Assembly: GCF_008033445.1 (NCBI RefSeq)
Contig: NZ_VNKO01000021.1
Span: 1 to 51,792, forward strand
DNA from: Vulcaniibacterium gelatinicum
GTDB taxonomy: Bacteria; Pseudomonadota; Gammaproteobacteria; Xanthomonadales; Xanthomonadaceae
Direction: 5' to 3'
DNA length: 51,792 bases
In this document: one piece after another, positions 43,839 to 51,036 of the stretch
How positions within the stretch are numbered: the first letter of the stretch is position 1
Layout: the number at the start of each line of letters is the position of its first letter
Position numbers and translations under genes: made by a program
The notes under the pieces: generated by a model
Database searches by the model: none
What the model was told of the DNA's origin: nothing
Seen by the model: only the letters and a program-made list of their open reading frames with translations

Positions 43839-44149
43839 TCCGCGTTCACCTCGAACACGGCGGCGGCCAGTTGCACGGCATCATCAAGCGACAAGTCGTT
43901 GATCCAAGCCCGCTCGCGCCGGGTGGTGATGGCCAGCAGCTCCAGCACGGCCTCGCCATGCCGTGCAAGCAGATCGAACCAGTCCGGCTCGGCCGAGAGA
44001 TCGGCGGCGATGGGCCGCACCGCGGCCAGCAGTCGCGGCAACTCGCCCAGCCGGATCGGCGTCAGTTCCAGCGCGGTGCCGGCCACTGTCACCACCCTGG
44101 GCACGGGCGGGAAGGTCTGAAAGTCGGTGCTCGTGGGGGCCATCGTCAT
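43736..44149 (-). CDS. tail assembly chaperone, G product
   Basis: This 137-residue protein has PRVVTVAGTALELTPIRLGELPRLLAAV, then DWFDLLARHGEAVLELLAITTRRERAWIND and LSLDDAVQLAAAVFEVNADFF. The pattern belongs to phage tail assembly chaperones encoded between tube and tape measure genes. AAGGGG abuts the first ATG (44149) but is better spaced from a second ATG at 44143, which may be the true start. A slippery run lies at codons 105-106. Confidence 0.75.
   Translation of the reverse strand: MTMAPTSTDFQTFPPVPRVVTVAGTALELTPIRLGELPRLLAAVRPIAADLSAEPDWFDLLARHGEAVLELLAITTRRERAWINDLSLDDAVQLAAAVFEVNADFFVRRVVPAIQGAAQHLAPILEQMQAGTRRLPA
43832..43838 (-). promoter_or_regulatory. candidate -1 ribosomal slippery heptamer (T TTT TTC)
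   Basis: On the minus strand the G gene reads GAT TTT TTC GTG. T-TTT-TTC fits the X-XXY-YYZ rule for -1 slippage. The new frame is open for 96 codons and yields a T-like tail-chaperone domain. A downstream GC-rich stretch could fold into a stimulating stem-loop, but I did not model it. Confidence 0.65.
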
Positions 44150-44153
44150 CCCC

Positions 44154-44909
44154 TTACAACAGCACCAGGCGGCCGAACTGGCCGAGATCGCCGCCGACCG
44201 GCTTGGTGAGGTCCGCCAGCACCTGGCCGGAGAGTTCGAACTTGAGCAGATCGTCCGTGATGATCGAGAGCTCCTTGGCCGGGTTGATCGCCACGCGGTA
44301 CAGATCGATCACCACCTCGCGGTTGCCGTCGGCGGTGTTCAGACCCTCGAAGCGGATCCAGCGCTCGGGCAGGGCTTGCGTGAACATGGCCGTGTGGCTG
44401 GCCGCGCCGTACGCATAGTCCACCGTGAAGGGCTCGGTGTACGGGCCGCCGGTCGCGGCGTCCAGGATCACCAGCGAGCCGTGTCTGGCGTTGACGGTGT
44501 ACTGGCTGGCCGGCAGCGTCTTCGGGGTGGTCGAGTTCGAGTCCTGCACCTGCACCGCCGAGACGTTTTGCATCGCCAGCGGATAGAGGTGCCCCGGCGT
44601 GACCGGGTTGGGCAAGGCTTCGCCGGTGACCGTGCCCGGCGTGATCGGGGTGCTGTGGCCGTAGAGCGCCAGCGCCAGGTTGACCGGGATGAGTTCCTCC
44701 AGCGTGCAGGCGAACTCGCCCTTCTTGGTCTTGATGAGCTGCAGGTCGGTCAGGCGCTGGCCGGACTGCGCCTCCTGGTGCTCGATGGTGTCCACCGACA
44801 GCGACACCTTCAGTTCCGGCACGTTGCCGACGAAGGTCAGCCCCGCCGGGTTGCCGGCCGAGTCGCGCGCGCCGATGTAGACGCGGCCTTGTCCGGAGAA
44901 GTAGGCCAT
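44154..44909 (-). CDS. phage major tail tube protein
   Basis: This 251-residue protein begins MAYFSGQGRVYIGARDSAGNPAG and has VPELKVSLSVDTIEHQEAQSGQRLTD, a common start of long-tail tube proteins (lambda gpV-like place). IKTKKGEFACTLEELIPVNLALAL and the beta-rich C-terminal half (SLVILDAATGGPYTEPFTVDYAY) fit. It lies immediately before the chaperone genes, the expected position. Confidence 0.82.
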   Translation of the reverse strand: MAYFSGQGRVYIGARDSAGNPAGLTFVGNVPELKVSLSVDTIEHQEAQSGQRLTDLQLIKTKKGEFACTLEELIPVNLALALYGHSTPITPGTVTGEALPNPVTPGHLYPLAMQNVSAVQVQDSNSTTPKTLPASQYTVNARHGSLVILDAATGGPYTEPFTVDYAYGAASHTAMFTQALPERWIRFEGLNTADGNREVVIDLYRVAINPAKELSIITDDLLKFELSGQVLADLTKPVGGDLGQFGRLVLL

Positions 44910-44911
44910 GG

Positions 44912-45109
44912 TCAGTCTCCTTGGGGGGTGCCGGAGGCCGGCTCGCGGCGGGCGGGTTTGGCGTCGAGAACCGGGGTGGCCGCCTTGGCCACGCCCTGGG
45001 CGATCAGCCAGCGGGCGCTGGCCTCGGGCAGGTCGAGGCGCTCACCCACAGCGAGGCGCTTGCCTGCGTGGGTATGGGGTTTCAGTAGCTCGATGGAGAG
45101 ATTTGGCAT
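44912..45109 (-). CDS. DUF7210-like small phage protein
   Basis: This 65-residue protein reads MPNLSIELLKPHTHAGKRLAVGERLDLPEASARWLIAQGVA. The pattern (L-x-x-P-H-T-H-x-G-x-x-x-x-x-G-x-x-I/L-x-L) is that of a small family present in many phage head-tail regions. Function unknown. It lies 3 bases from the tube gene and may be a head-tail connector accessory. Confidence 0.65.
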   Translation of the reverse strand: MPNLSIELLKPHTHAGKRLAVGERLDLPEASARWLIAQGVAKAATPVLDAKPARREPASGTPQGD

Positions 45110-45116
45110 AAGGGGT

Positions 45117-45542
45117 TCATCCTGTTTGGGTGAGGTCGAGGGCGTGGGTGCGGTAGCGGATTTCGTAACGGGCGGGCAGCGCGACGGCCCCGGCGTCGGC
45201 TTCGTCGAACTCCCATTCGCAGTCGATCTCGCGCACGGCGATGGCCAAACCGCCCAGATTCGGGTCGGCGAGCATGGCCGCGTGCGCCGCGGTGAGCAGC
45301 CGGTCGGCCACGTCGAAGGCATCCGCGCCGCGCGCCACCACGGCAAGCCGGACAGACAGCTGCCGGTCGACGAGATGGTTGGCGTGGGCCGTGATGCTGT
45401 CGCCCTCGACGAACAGCAGCAGCGCCGGACTGGCCTCGCGGGTAACCGGCACGGCCGGCATGCGCAGCACCGGGATCGGTGCAATCGCCGATGACAAGCG
45501 TGCGACGACCTCCCGCAAGAGGCGCTCGCGGATGGAGTTCAT
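45117..45542 (-). CDS. phage tail terminator-like protein
   Basis: This 141-residue protein reads MNSIRERLLREVVARLSSAIAPIPVLR, then VEGDSITAHANHLVDRQLSVRLAVVARGADAFDVADRL and a beta strand end CEWEFDEADAGAVALPARYEIRYRT. The alpha-beta order fits the tail terminator family (lambda gpU, DUF3168-like). It stands between the joining protein and the tube gene, as expected. Confidence 0.65.
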   Translation of the reverse strand: MNSIRERLLREVVARLSSAIAPIPVLRMPAVPVTREASPALLLFVEGDSITAHANHLVDRQLSVRLAVVARGADAFDVADRLLTAAHAAMLADPNLGGLAIAVREIDCEWEFDEADAGAVALPARYEIRYRTHALDLTQTG

Positions 45543-45552
45543 GGGGCATTCC

Positions 45553-45831
45553 TCAGAGCTGGGAGAGAAAGGCGCGATGCTCGGCGCCGTCGCCGATCGC
45601 CCGCACGTCGCGCACCTGATAGGTGTGGCCTGCCACCTCGACCGTGTCGCCCACGGCCAGCGTCAGCCAGGACGCCGGGTAGTCGATCTGGTAGTCGCGC
45701 GAGATCGCCAAGCCCTCGAGCACCGTCTCGTCCGGGGCGCGGAAGGCGCAATGCACCGTGGTGCCCGCCACCGTGACGGCAGTCAGCAGTCCGGCATTGC
45801 GGGCCGATGCGTACAGCGTTTCGACATCCAT
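45553..45831 (-). CDS. head-tail joining protein (gpFII-like)
   Basis: This 92-residue protein reads MDVETLYASARNAGLLTAVTVAG, then AFRAPDETVLEGLAISRDYQIDYPASWL and LAVGDTVEVAGHTYQVRDVRAIGDGAEHRAFL. The pattern fits the small beta-barrel connector family of lambda FII. It overlaps the capsid gene by one base (TGATG). Confidence 0.7.
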   Translation of the reverse strand: MDVETLYASARNAGLLTAVTVAGTTVHCAFRAPDETVLEGLAISRDYQIDYPASWLTLAVGDTVEVAGHTYQVRDVRAIGDGAEHRAFLSQL

Positions 45832-46832
45832 CAGGACGCCAGCACCTTCACCAGCACCGCCGGTCGGTGGCACATCGGCAGCGGGTTGGACTGGGTGTGG
45901 ATGTCGGTGCCGCGATCGAACTTGCGCGGCTCCTGCTTGGCGTACAGCGGCTGGCCCAGCGTGTTGGCCGTCTCGTTGAAGTCGGCTGGCGCGAAGTAGG
46001 TGGCGAAGGTGTCCACCGTGCCCAGCGGGAAGGCATGGCCTTCGCCCGCGGCGATGAAGCGGCGCGTGGTGTCGCCGTCGCTGGCCTCGCCCGAGTATTC
46101 CTCGAAGGTGATGCCAGCGAAGGTAAAGCCCGCGCGCATGTCGGAGCGCAGGGCCAGGCTGTCCTGCCAGCGGTCGTAGGCGGCGACGACCTTCTCATGG
46201 CTGGTCAGCGCATCGAAGAACTCCTCGGATACCAGGCAGTGGATGCCGGTCATGCGCTCGCCCATGAGGTTCTTCTCCATGTAGCGCTTGAGCTCGAGGC
46301 ACTTCTTCTTGACGTCGGTGCCCGGGTTGCCGAGCTGGAAGTTGATGACCTTGGGCGAGATCTCGAACAAGTCGAACAGGTTGTAGAGCTCGGTGCCGTC
46401 GGCATCGAGGATGCTGCCTTTCAAGGCGCCCATGCGCAGATGCTCCAGGGTGATGGCGTGCTTGTTGCGCATTGCCTGCAGGTGCTCGGCCATCACGGCC
46501 GCCACGGTCTGCACCTCGGTCTCCGAACCGAAGGCGCGGATGCCCTGCACTTCCTCGGGCAGCACCACGTCGTCGTGCGGGATGTGCGGGATGCCGAACG
46601 AGCGCAGCTTGCGCTTGCCGCGCTTGGCCACCGTGCCGGGCGAGCCCACCGGCATCGTCGGCAGCAGGGTGAGCACGCCGTTCTTCTCCTCCACGGCGAC
46701 CGAGCGGAAGCGAACCGGCTTGGCTGGGAACAGACCCATCTCTTCCAGGCGGCCGTAGTTGTTGGGCAGGATGTTGATGGCGGCGGTCAGCGCCGACATC
46801 GAGAAGGCGGGGTTCTCGAAGGGGTTGTTCAT
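45831..46832 (-). CDS. phage major capsid protein (lambda gpE-like)
   Basis: This 333-residue protein begins MNNPFENPAFSMSALTAAINILPNNYGRL and has FPAKPVRFRSVAVEEKNGVLTLLPTMPVGSPG, HIPHDDVVLPEEVQGIRAFG, and the C-terminus FDRGTDIHTQSNPLPMCHRPAVLVKV. These are features of the Phage_cap_E family (HK97 fold). It would form the icosahedral shell on the nested scaffold, with the decoration protein of the next gene. Confidence 0.92.
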   Translation of the reverse strand: MNNPFENPAFSMSALTAAINILPNNYGRLEEMGLFPAKPVRFRSVAVEEKNGVLTLLPTMPVGSPGTVAKRGKRKLRSFGIPHIPHDDVVLPEEVQGIRAFGSETEVQTVAAVMAEHLQAMRNKHAITLEHLRMGALKGSILDADGTELYNLFDLFEISPKVINFQLGNPGTDVKKKCLELKRYMEKNLMGERMTGIHCLVSEEFFDALTSHEKVVAAYDRWQDSLALRSDMRAGFTFAGITFEEYSGEASDGDTTRRFIAAGEGHAFPLGTVDTFATYFAPADFNETANTLGQPLYAKQEPRKFDRGTDIHTQSNPLPMCHRPAVLVKVLAS

Positions 46833-46834
46833 CG

Positions 46835-47212
46835 TCAGACTCCTTTGCGCACGAGGATGCCCAGGCTCTTGAGCTGCGCGATGGCAGCCTGCTTTTCCGA
46901 GGCGGTGATGGCGGCGGGCCACACCAGGGCGTGATCGGCGACGATGGCGTGGCGGGCCAGCATCAGGCCGTCCTCGCGGTCGATGAGCGTGGCGTCTACG
47001 TCTTGCATCAGCACGCCGGCGGCCACCTGGCTGCCATCGGTGGCCGATGGGTCGAGTCTCTTGGCCTTACCGGTGGCGGTGACCAAGCCCACGACCGCAC
47101 CCAGGGGCAAGTTCTGGCCCGCGCCGACCGTGACCTGGTCGCGCGAGTAGAGATTGGGCGCTTCGTACTTCAGAAGATCGCCGAGATTCAGTCCTTCGGT
47201 GATGGCGGGCAT
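46835..47212 (-). CDS. head decoration protein (gpD-like)
   Basis: This 125-residue protein reads LGDLLKYEAPNLYSRDQVTVGAGQNLPLGAVVGLVTATGKAKRLDPSATDG, the pattern of the head decoration family (lambda gpD, HDPD). It stabilises the expanded shell by capping threefold sites. It sits between the protease/scaffold gene and the capsid gene, as in lambda. Confidence 0.88.
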   Translation of the reverse strand: MPAITEGLNLGDLLKYEAPNLYSRDQVTVGAGQNLPLGAVVGLVTATGKAKRLDPSATDGSQVAAGVLMQDVDATLIDREDGLMLARHAIVADHALVWPAAITASEKQAAIAQLKSLGILVRKGV

Positions 47213-47213
47213 G

Positions 47214-47537
47214 TCACTTCTCCTTGCCAGCGCGGGCGCGGGCCGCCTGCACCAGGGGGTTGTCGTGGAGGGATGGGGGATTCGGCTTGGCCGCATCCGG
47301 CGCGATGTGGCTGTTGATCTCCTGCCCGCTGGCGCGGACAGCCAGCAGCTGGCTGCGCACCAGGGCGGGTGGCGTGCGTGCCGCGAGGTAAGCGGCGATA
47401 CGCTCGGGGCAGCCCGCCAGCGCGCACAGTTCGGCGATCTCCTGTGCGTCCTCGATGCTCATCGGCGCATGCGCGCCAGCAGCGCGCTCAGGATCAGCGC
47501 CAAGCCCAGGGTCAGCAAGGGTTCCGGGTTCATTCAT
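47214..47537 (-). CDS. nested scaffold (Nu3-like), internal start within the protease gene
   Basis: An in-frame ATG at 47537, with GGAG six bases upstream, would give the C-terminal 107 residues (MNEPGTLADPG to ARARAGKEK). In lambda, the scaffold Nu3 is made in this way from the 3' part of gene C. The segment contains helical, charged sequence (SIEDAQEIAELCALAG) suited to scaffolding. This is inferred from organisation and a plausible ribosome site. Confidence 0.5.
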   Translation of the reverse strand: MNEPGTLADPGLGADPERAAGAHAPMSIEDAQEIAELCALAGCPERIAAYLAARTPPALVRSQLLAVRASGQEINSHIAPDAAKPNPPSLHDNPLVQAARARAGKEK

Positions 47538-48422
47538 GAGAGGCTCCAGTCGTGGTGGGTGAAGGTGTCCCGGCGTCGTGCTGGCACGTGTCGCTGGGGT
47601 TGAAAGTGCCGCTGTCAAATCGGCCAGCAGGTCGTCGAAGGTGCCGACGGCATCGGCCAGCCCTGCCGCAACGGCGTCCTGTCCGAAGAACACGCCGGCT
47701 TCGGTGGCACGCACCGCGTCCGTGCTCAGGCCGCGATGGCGGGCCACGGTGTCGACGAACAGGCCGTAGATCCGATCCACCTCGCGCTTGAGCAAGGCGT
47801 GGGCTTCGTCCGAGATCGGCTCGTGCGGGTTGAGATCGTTCTTGCGCGCGCCGGCGAACACGGTCGTGTACCGGATGCCGTCCTGGGCATCGCGCACTGA
47901 CTGATCCGCGTGCATGGCGATGACGCCAATCGAGCCAACGCCTGCGGTGCGGGTGACCATGAGGCGGCTGGCGGCCGAGCCGATGGCGTAGGCCGCCGAG
48001 TAGGCCATGTCGTTGGCCAGCGCCCAGACCGGTTTGATCTGCGCAGCCGCACGCACGCGGTCGGCCAGGTCGAACACACCACCGGACTCGCCGCCGGGTG
48101 AGTCGATATCGAGCACGATGGCCGCAACTTCCGGGTCGGCGATCGCCGCATCCAGCTGCGCGGCGATGTCCTGGTAGCTGGTCAGCCCCGAAGCGGCTTC
48201 CAGCCCGCCAGTGCGCCGCACCAACGTGCCGTGGATCGGCAAGACGGCGATGCCCGCCTTGGCGGCAGGCGGGCTGCGCAGAGCGGGTGGCGGTAGCGGC
48301 GCTCCTCTATCCGCCAAACCGATGCGCGGCCCCAGCACGGCCAGGATGACCTCAAGTTTCGGGCGATGGATCAGCAGCGGCGCGCCAAACAGACGCGCCG
48401 CAAGATGCGGCAACGGGATCAT
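47214..48422 (-). CDS. S49-family prohead protease (lambda gpC-like)
   Basis: This 402-residue protein has the SppA/S49 core: GIAVLPIHGTLVRRTGG, VAAIVLDIDSPGGESGGVFDLAD, the nucleophile Ser in NDMAYSAAYAIGSAASRL, VGSIGVIAMHAD, and GVFFGQDAVAAGLADAVGTF. It cuts scaffold and portal during head maturation. The C-terminal 107 residues form a separate, charged segment that can also be made alone from an internal start as scaffold. Confidence 0.88.
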   Translation of the reverse strand: MIPLPHLAARLFGAPLLIHRPKLEVILAVLGPRIGLADRGAPLPPPALRSPPAAKAGIAVLPIHGTLVRRTGGLEAASGLTSYQDIAAQLDAAIADPEVAAIVLDIDSPGGESGGVFDLADRVRAAAQIKPVWALANDMAYSAAYAIGSAASRLMVTRTAGVGSIGVIAMHADQSVRDAQDGIRYTTVFAGARKNDLNPHEPISDEAHALLKREVDRIYGLFVDTVARHRGLSTDAVRATEAGVFFGQDAVAAGLADAVGTFDDLLADLTAALSTPATRASTTPGHLHPPRLEPLMNEPGTLADPGLGADPERAAGAHAPMSIEDAQEIAELCALAGCPERIAAYLAARTPPALVRSQLLAVRASGQEINSHIAPDAAKPNPPSLHDNPLVQAARARAGKEK

Positions 48423-48432
48423 GCGGGTTCCT

Positions 48433-49920
48433 TCAGGCGGCCGGCGCAGGGCTATCGGCGGCCTGTGCGTTGGACTCGGCGCTGCCGCCGCCCTTGGTCG
48501 TGCGGCGCGGATCGGAGTCGAAGATCAGGCCGAGGTCATCGGCGCGCTGGTTGTCCGCAGCGATCTCGCGGTCGACATCCTCGGCGTCGTAGCCAAAGGC
48601 CGAGATCGCTTCCGAGCGGCTCATGAGGCCCGCCCGAATCGCCAGCAGCATCGCCTTGAACTCTTTCTCGGGGTCGACCCACTGCCAGCCCTGGGGAATC
48701 CATTTGCAGGCCAGGTACTCTCGCCGACGCCGAGCGTAGCCGGGTGCCGTGAGGCCGCCGGCCAGCACGGCCTGATCGAGCCAGGCGTTCCACACCGGGC
48801 GACACAGCTGGTGCACCAGCACGCCGTGCTGAATAGCCTCGGTGCGGCGGCGGAATTCCAAGAGCCCCGCGCGGATGCTGGAGTAGTTCACGCCGGAGAG
48901 GTCTCCGGTCAATTGCTCGTAGGTCACGCCGATGGCCGCGGCGACCGCGCGAAACTGCGCGCGCAGGAACTCGCCGTAGCTGCCGCCCACGTCGGCCGGA
49001 TCGGAGAACTTCACGTCCTCGCCCGGCTCCAGAATCTGCAAGGTTCCAGGCTCCATCCCCGCCAGCGCGATGCCGGCATCGTTGGCCACGCCTTCGCCCA
49101 TCAGGTTGTCCTCGGGGGCAAGCCGTGTGATGAAGCCGGCGAACATCGCCGCGGTTTTCTTGCGCACGAGCTCGGCGTCGTCGTACTGGTCCAGCTCGTT
49201 GAGCTTGACCAGCGCGCGCGCGAGCCAGGGCTCGCCGCGGATCTGGCCAGGGCGCAGCACCCGGTAGAGGTGCATGATCTCGGATGCCGGAACTCGCACC
49301 GTCTCCTGCCCGCCCTGGCCCGACATGGGCGCAAGCCGCCCATCTTCGGGGTGGGAGCGATACAGGTGGTAGGCCACGCGCCGCCCCAGGCTGTCGAACT
49401 CGATGCCGGCGCGCACGACGTTGCCCGAGGGCAGTTCCGTGTTGAGATGCAGCGGCAGATGCTCGGCTTCGAGAAGCTGCAATTGCAGCGGCACGATCAG
49501 GCCGTCCTCCGGACGCCGCCAGCGCAGGCGAATCAGGCACTCGCCCCCCTCGAGCATGGCCCGGCAGGCGAGCGCCTGCAGGCCGTAGAAGTCGGTCTGC
49601 CCGGTGGTGTCGGCCACCTCCGTCCAGTCGCGCCACAGCGCCTGCACGTCGGCGCGGAAGGCTTCATCCTCGGCCATCGACTGCGGTTTGATGCCAGTGC
49701 CCACCGCGTTGGCGACGAACGCCTCGATACCGGCATTGGCCCAGGCGTTGCGCCGCACCAAGTCGCGGCTCTTGGTGCGCAGTTCGGCGCTCGTGGCCAG
49801 CATCGCCGCCACCGCGCCGGGGTTGCCGGGCATCCACGCCAAGGAGCGACGGCCACGGCCGGCGGCCTCGTGCACCGGCGGCCCGCCGAACAGACTGCGG
49901 ATCTTCGCGTACCAGGCCAT
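48433..49920 (-). CDS. phage portal protein (lambda gpB family)
   Basis: This 495-residue protein shows the gpB features: LRTKSRDLVRRNAWANAGIEAFVANAVGTGIKP, LQLLEAEHLPLHLN, EIMHLYRVLRPGQIRGEPWLARAL, YEQLTGDLSGVNYSSIRAGLLEFRR, and ACKWIPQGWQWVDPEKE. It forms the dodecameric DNA gate at the capsid vertex. The ATG at 49920 overlaps the gpW-like gene by one base. Confidence 0.92.
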   Translation of the reverse strand: MAWYAKIRSLFGGPPVHEAAGRGRRSLAWMPGNPGAVAAMLATSAELRTKSRDLVRRNAWANAGIEAFVANAVGTGIKPQSMAEDEAFRADVQALWRDWTEVADTTGQTDFYGLQALACRAMLEGGECLIRLRWRRPEDGLIVPLQLQLLEAEHLPLHLNTELPSGNVVRAGIEFDSLGRRVAYHLYRSHPEDGRLAPMSGQGGQETVRVPASEIMHLYRVLRPGQIRGEPWLARALVKLNELDQYDDAELVRKKTAAMFAGFITRLAPEDNLMGEGVANDAGIALAGMEPGTLQILEPGEDVKFSDPADVGGSYGEFLRAQFRAVAAAIGVTYEQLTGDLSGVNYSSIRAGLLEFRRRTEAIQHGVLVHQLCRPVWNAWLDQAVLAGGLTAPGYARRRREYLACKWIPQGWQWVDPEKEFKAMLLAIRAGLMSRSEAISAFGYDAEDVDREIAADNQRADDLGLIFDSDPRRTTKGGGSAESNAQAADSPAPAA

Positions 49921-50141
49921 CAGAACCCCTTGCTCGTGGTGATGCGGATCTGCCGCGGCGCGCCGGGCCATAGCCCGGTGGCCACGGCCTGCTCGTGCAG
50001 ATCGCGCTTGACCGCTCGGATGGCGGCTTGCAACTCCTCGATCGAGCGGTACTCGACCGTCTTGTCGCCGAAGCTCACGCGCTTCTCGCCTTTGGCCAGC
50101 GCCGCTTCCAAGGCTTCGAGGTGGGCTGGGGTGTAGGCCAT
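49920..50141 (-). CDS. gpW-like head-tail joining protein
   Basis: This 73-residue protein reads MAYTPAHLEALEAALAKGEKRVSFGDKTVEYRSIEELQAAI. This is the pattern of the phage head-tail joining/gpW family, in which a small helix-beta hairpin-helix protein plugs the portal. It overlaps the portal gene and the next gene upstream by one base each. Confidence 0.85.
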   Translation of the reverse strand: MAYTPAHLEALEAALAKGEKRVSFGDKTVEYRSIEELQAAIRAVKRDLHEQAVATGLWPGAPRQIRITTSKGF

Positions 50142-50533
50142 CAGCGGTAGACCACGAGGTTGATTTCGGTGGAGTCGGCAAAGGACGCGGCGGTGGTCGC
50201 GCAGCCCACATCGACGTGCGTCGGCGTCTTCTCATCCAAGGTCGAGCGCACGATCAGCAGCCGCTGCGTGCCCGTGTTGGTGTTGCTGCGGGCCACACCC
50301 ACCCAGCAGTAGTTCGCATCCGGCAGCGGGCTGGCGAAGCTCACGCGGTAGCGGCCGGCTGCGGTGCGGGTCACCGCGGCGACGTTGTGCGCGGCCCGCA
50401 CGACGATCTGGTTGCCGACATAGCCGAAACACACCCAGGCCCGCGCCAGCCCGGGGTCGCCGGCATCGATCTTGGTCTTGACCTCCAGACCGATGCGGCT
50501 GGCCAAGGCGGCGATGCGCGCAGCCAGACTCAT
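50141..50533 (-). CDS. hypothetical phage protein between terminase and portal (fibre-like N-terminus)
   Basis: This 130-residue protein has an N-terminus MSLAARIAALASRIGLEVKTKID that forms a helix with the R-I-x-x-L-x-x-R-I spacing found at the start of many phage fibre-like proteins. The rest is beta-rich (AWVCFGYVGNQIVVRAAHNVA, YRVSFASPLPDANYCWVGVA). The neighbouring gene begins similarly. It could be a small head-fibre or decoration protein. Function not established. Confidence 0.5.
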   Translation of the reverse strand: MSLAARIAALASRIGLEVKTKIDAGDPGLARAWVCFGYVGNQIVVRAAHNVAAVTRTAAGRYRVSFASPLPDANYCWVGVARSNTNTGTQRLLIVRSTLDEKTPTHVDVGCATTAASFADSTEINLVVYR

Positions 50534-51024
50534 CAGAGCAGCGCCCCTTCGAAGATCTCGACGAAGTCGGTGTCGGTGTCGCCCACCTCGGCCGCGGCCA
50601 CGGCGCCGATGTTGCTGCGCGCCAGGGCCTGCTCGGTAGCCGTCAGGGTCTGCGCCGCGTCGAAGCGCACGCGGTGGTTCACCGCAGCGAGCAAGGCGTC
50701 CAGGCCGCTGGTGCCATCCTGCAGCAGCTGCTGGATCTCCAGCAGCGTGTCGTAGGCGGCATCGGCCCCGCCCAGGATCTCGGCCTTGAGCGTGTCGAGC
50801 AGCGTGACGATCTTGCTCGACGAGTAGGTGCTGGTGGTGGCGACCTGGGTGTCGTCGATCGCACCCGAGGCCACCACCGCGGCCTTCAGCTCGTTGATGG
50901 CCGCCACCAGGCTCGACTTGTCGGTGGTGGTGAGGTTGGCGAGATTCCCGGCCTTCGCGCGGACGTCGTTGAACTCCTGCGCGACGCGCAGCACCAGGCT
51001 CTCGATACGGGTGGTCAGTGACAT
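50533..51024 (-). CDS. hypothetical phage protein, tail-fibre-like helical repeat protein
   Basis: This 163-residue protein reads MSLTTRIESLVLRVAQEFNDVRAKAGNL, then TTDKSSLVAAINELKAAVV, a pattern common in phage fibre/structural proteins (N-terminal helix plus S-S-L-V-A-A-I-N-E-L). TLLDTLKAEILGGADAAYDTLLEIQQLL follows. Such segments usually trimerise. Its place between terminase and gpW is unusual for a tail fibre. It overlaps the next gene by one base. Confidence 0.55.
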   Translation of the reverse strand: MSLTTRIESLVLRVAQEFNDVRAKAGNLANLTTTDKSSLVAAINELKAAVVASGAIDDTQVATTSTYSSSKIVTLLDTLKAEILGGADAAYDTLLEIQQLLQDGTSGLDALLAAVNHRVRFDAAQTLTATEQALARSNIGAVAAAEVGDTDTDFVEIFEGALL

Positions 51025-51036
51025 AGCGTCTCCTCG

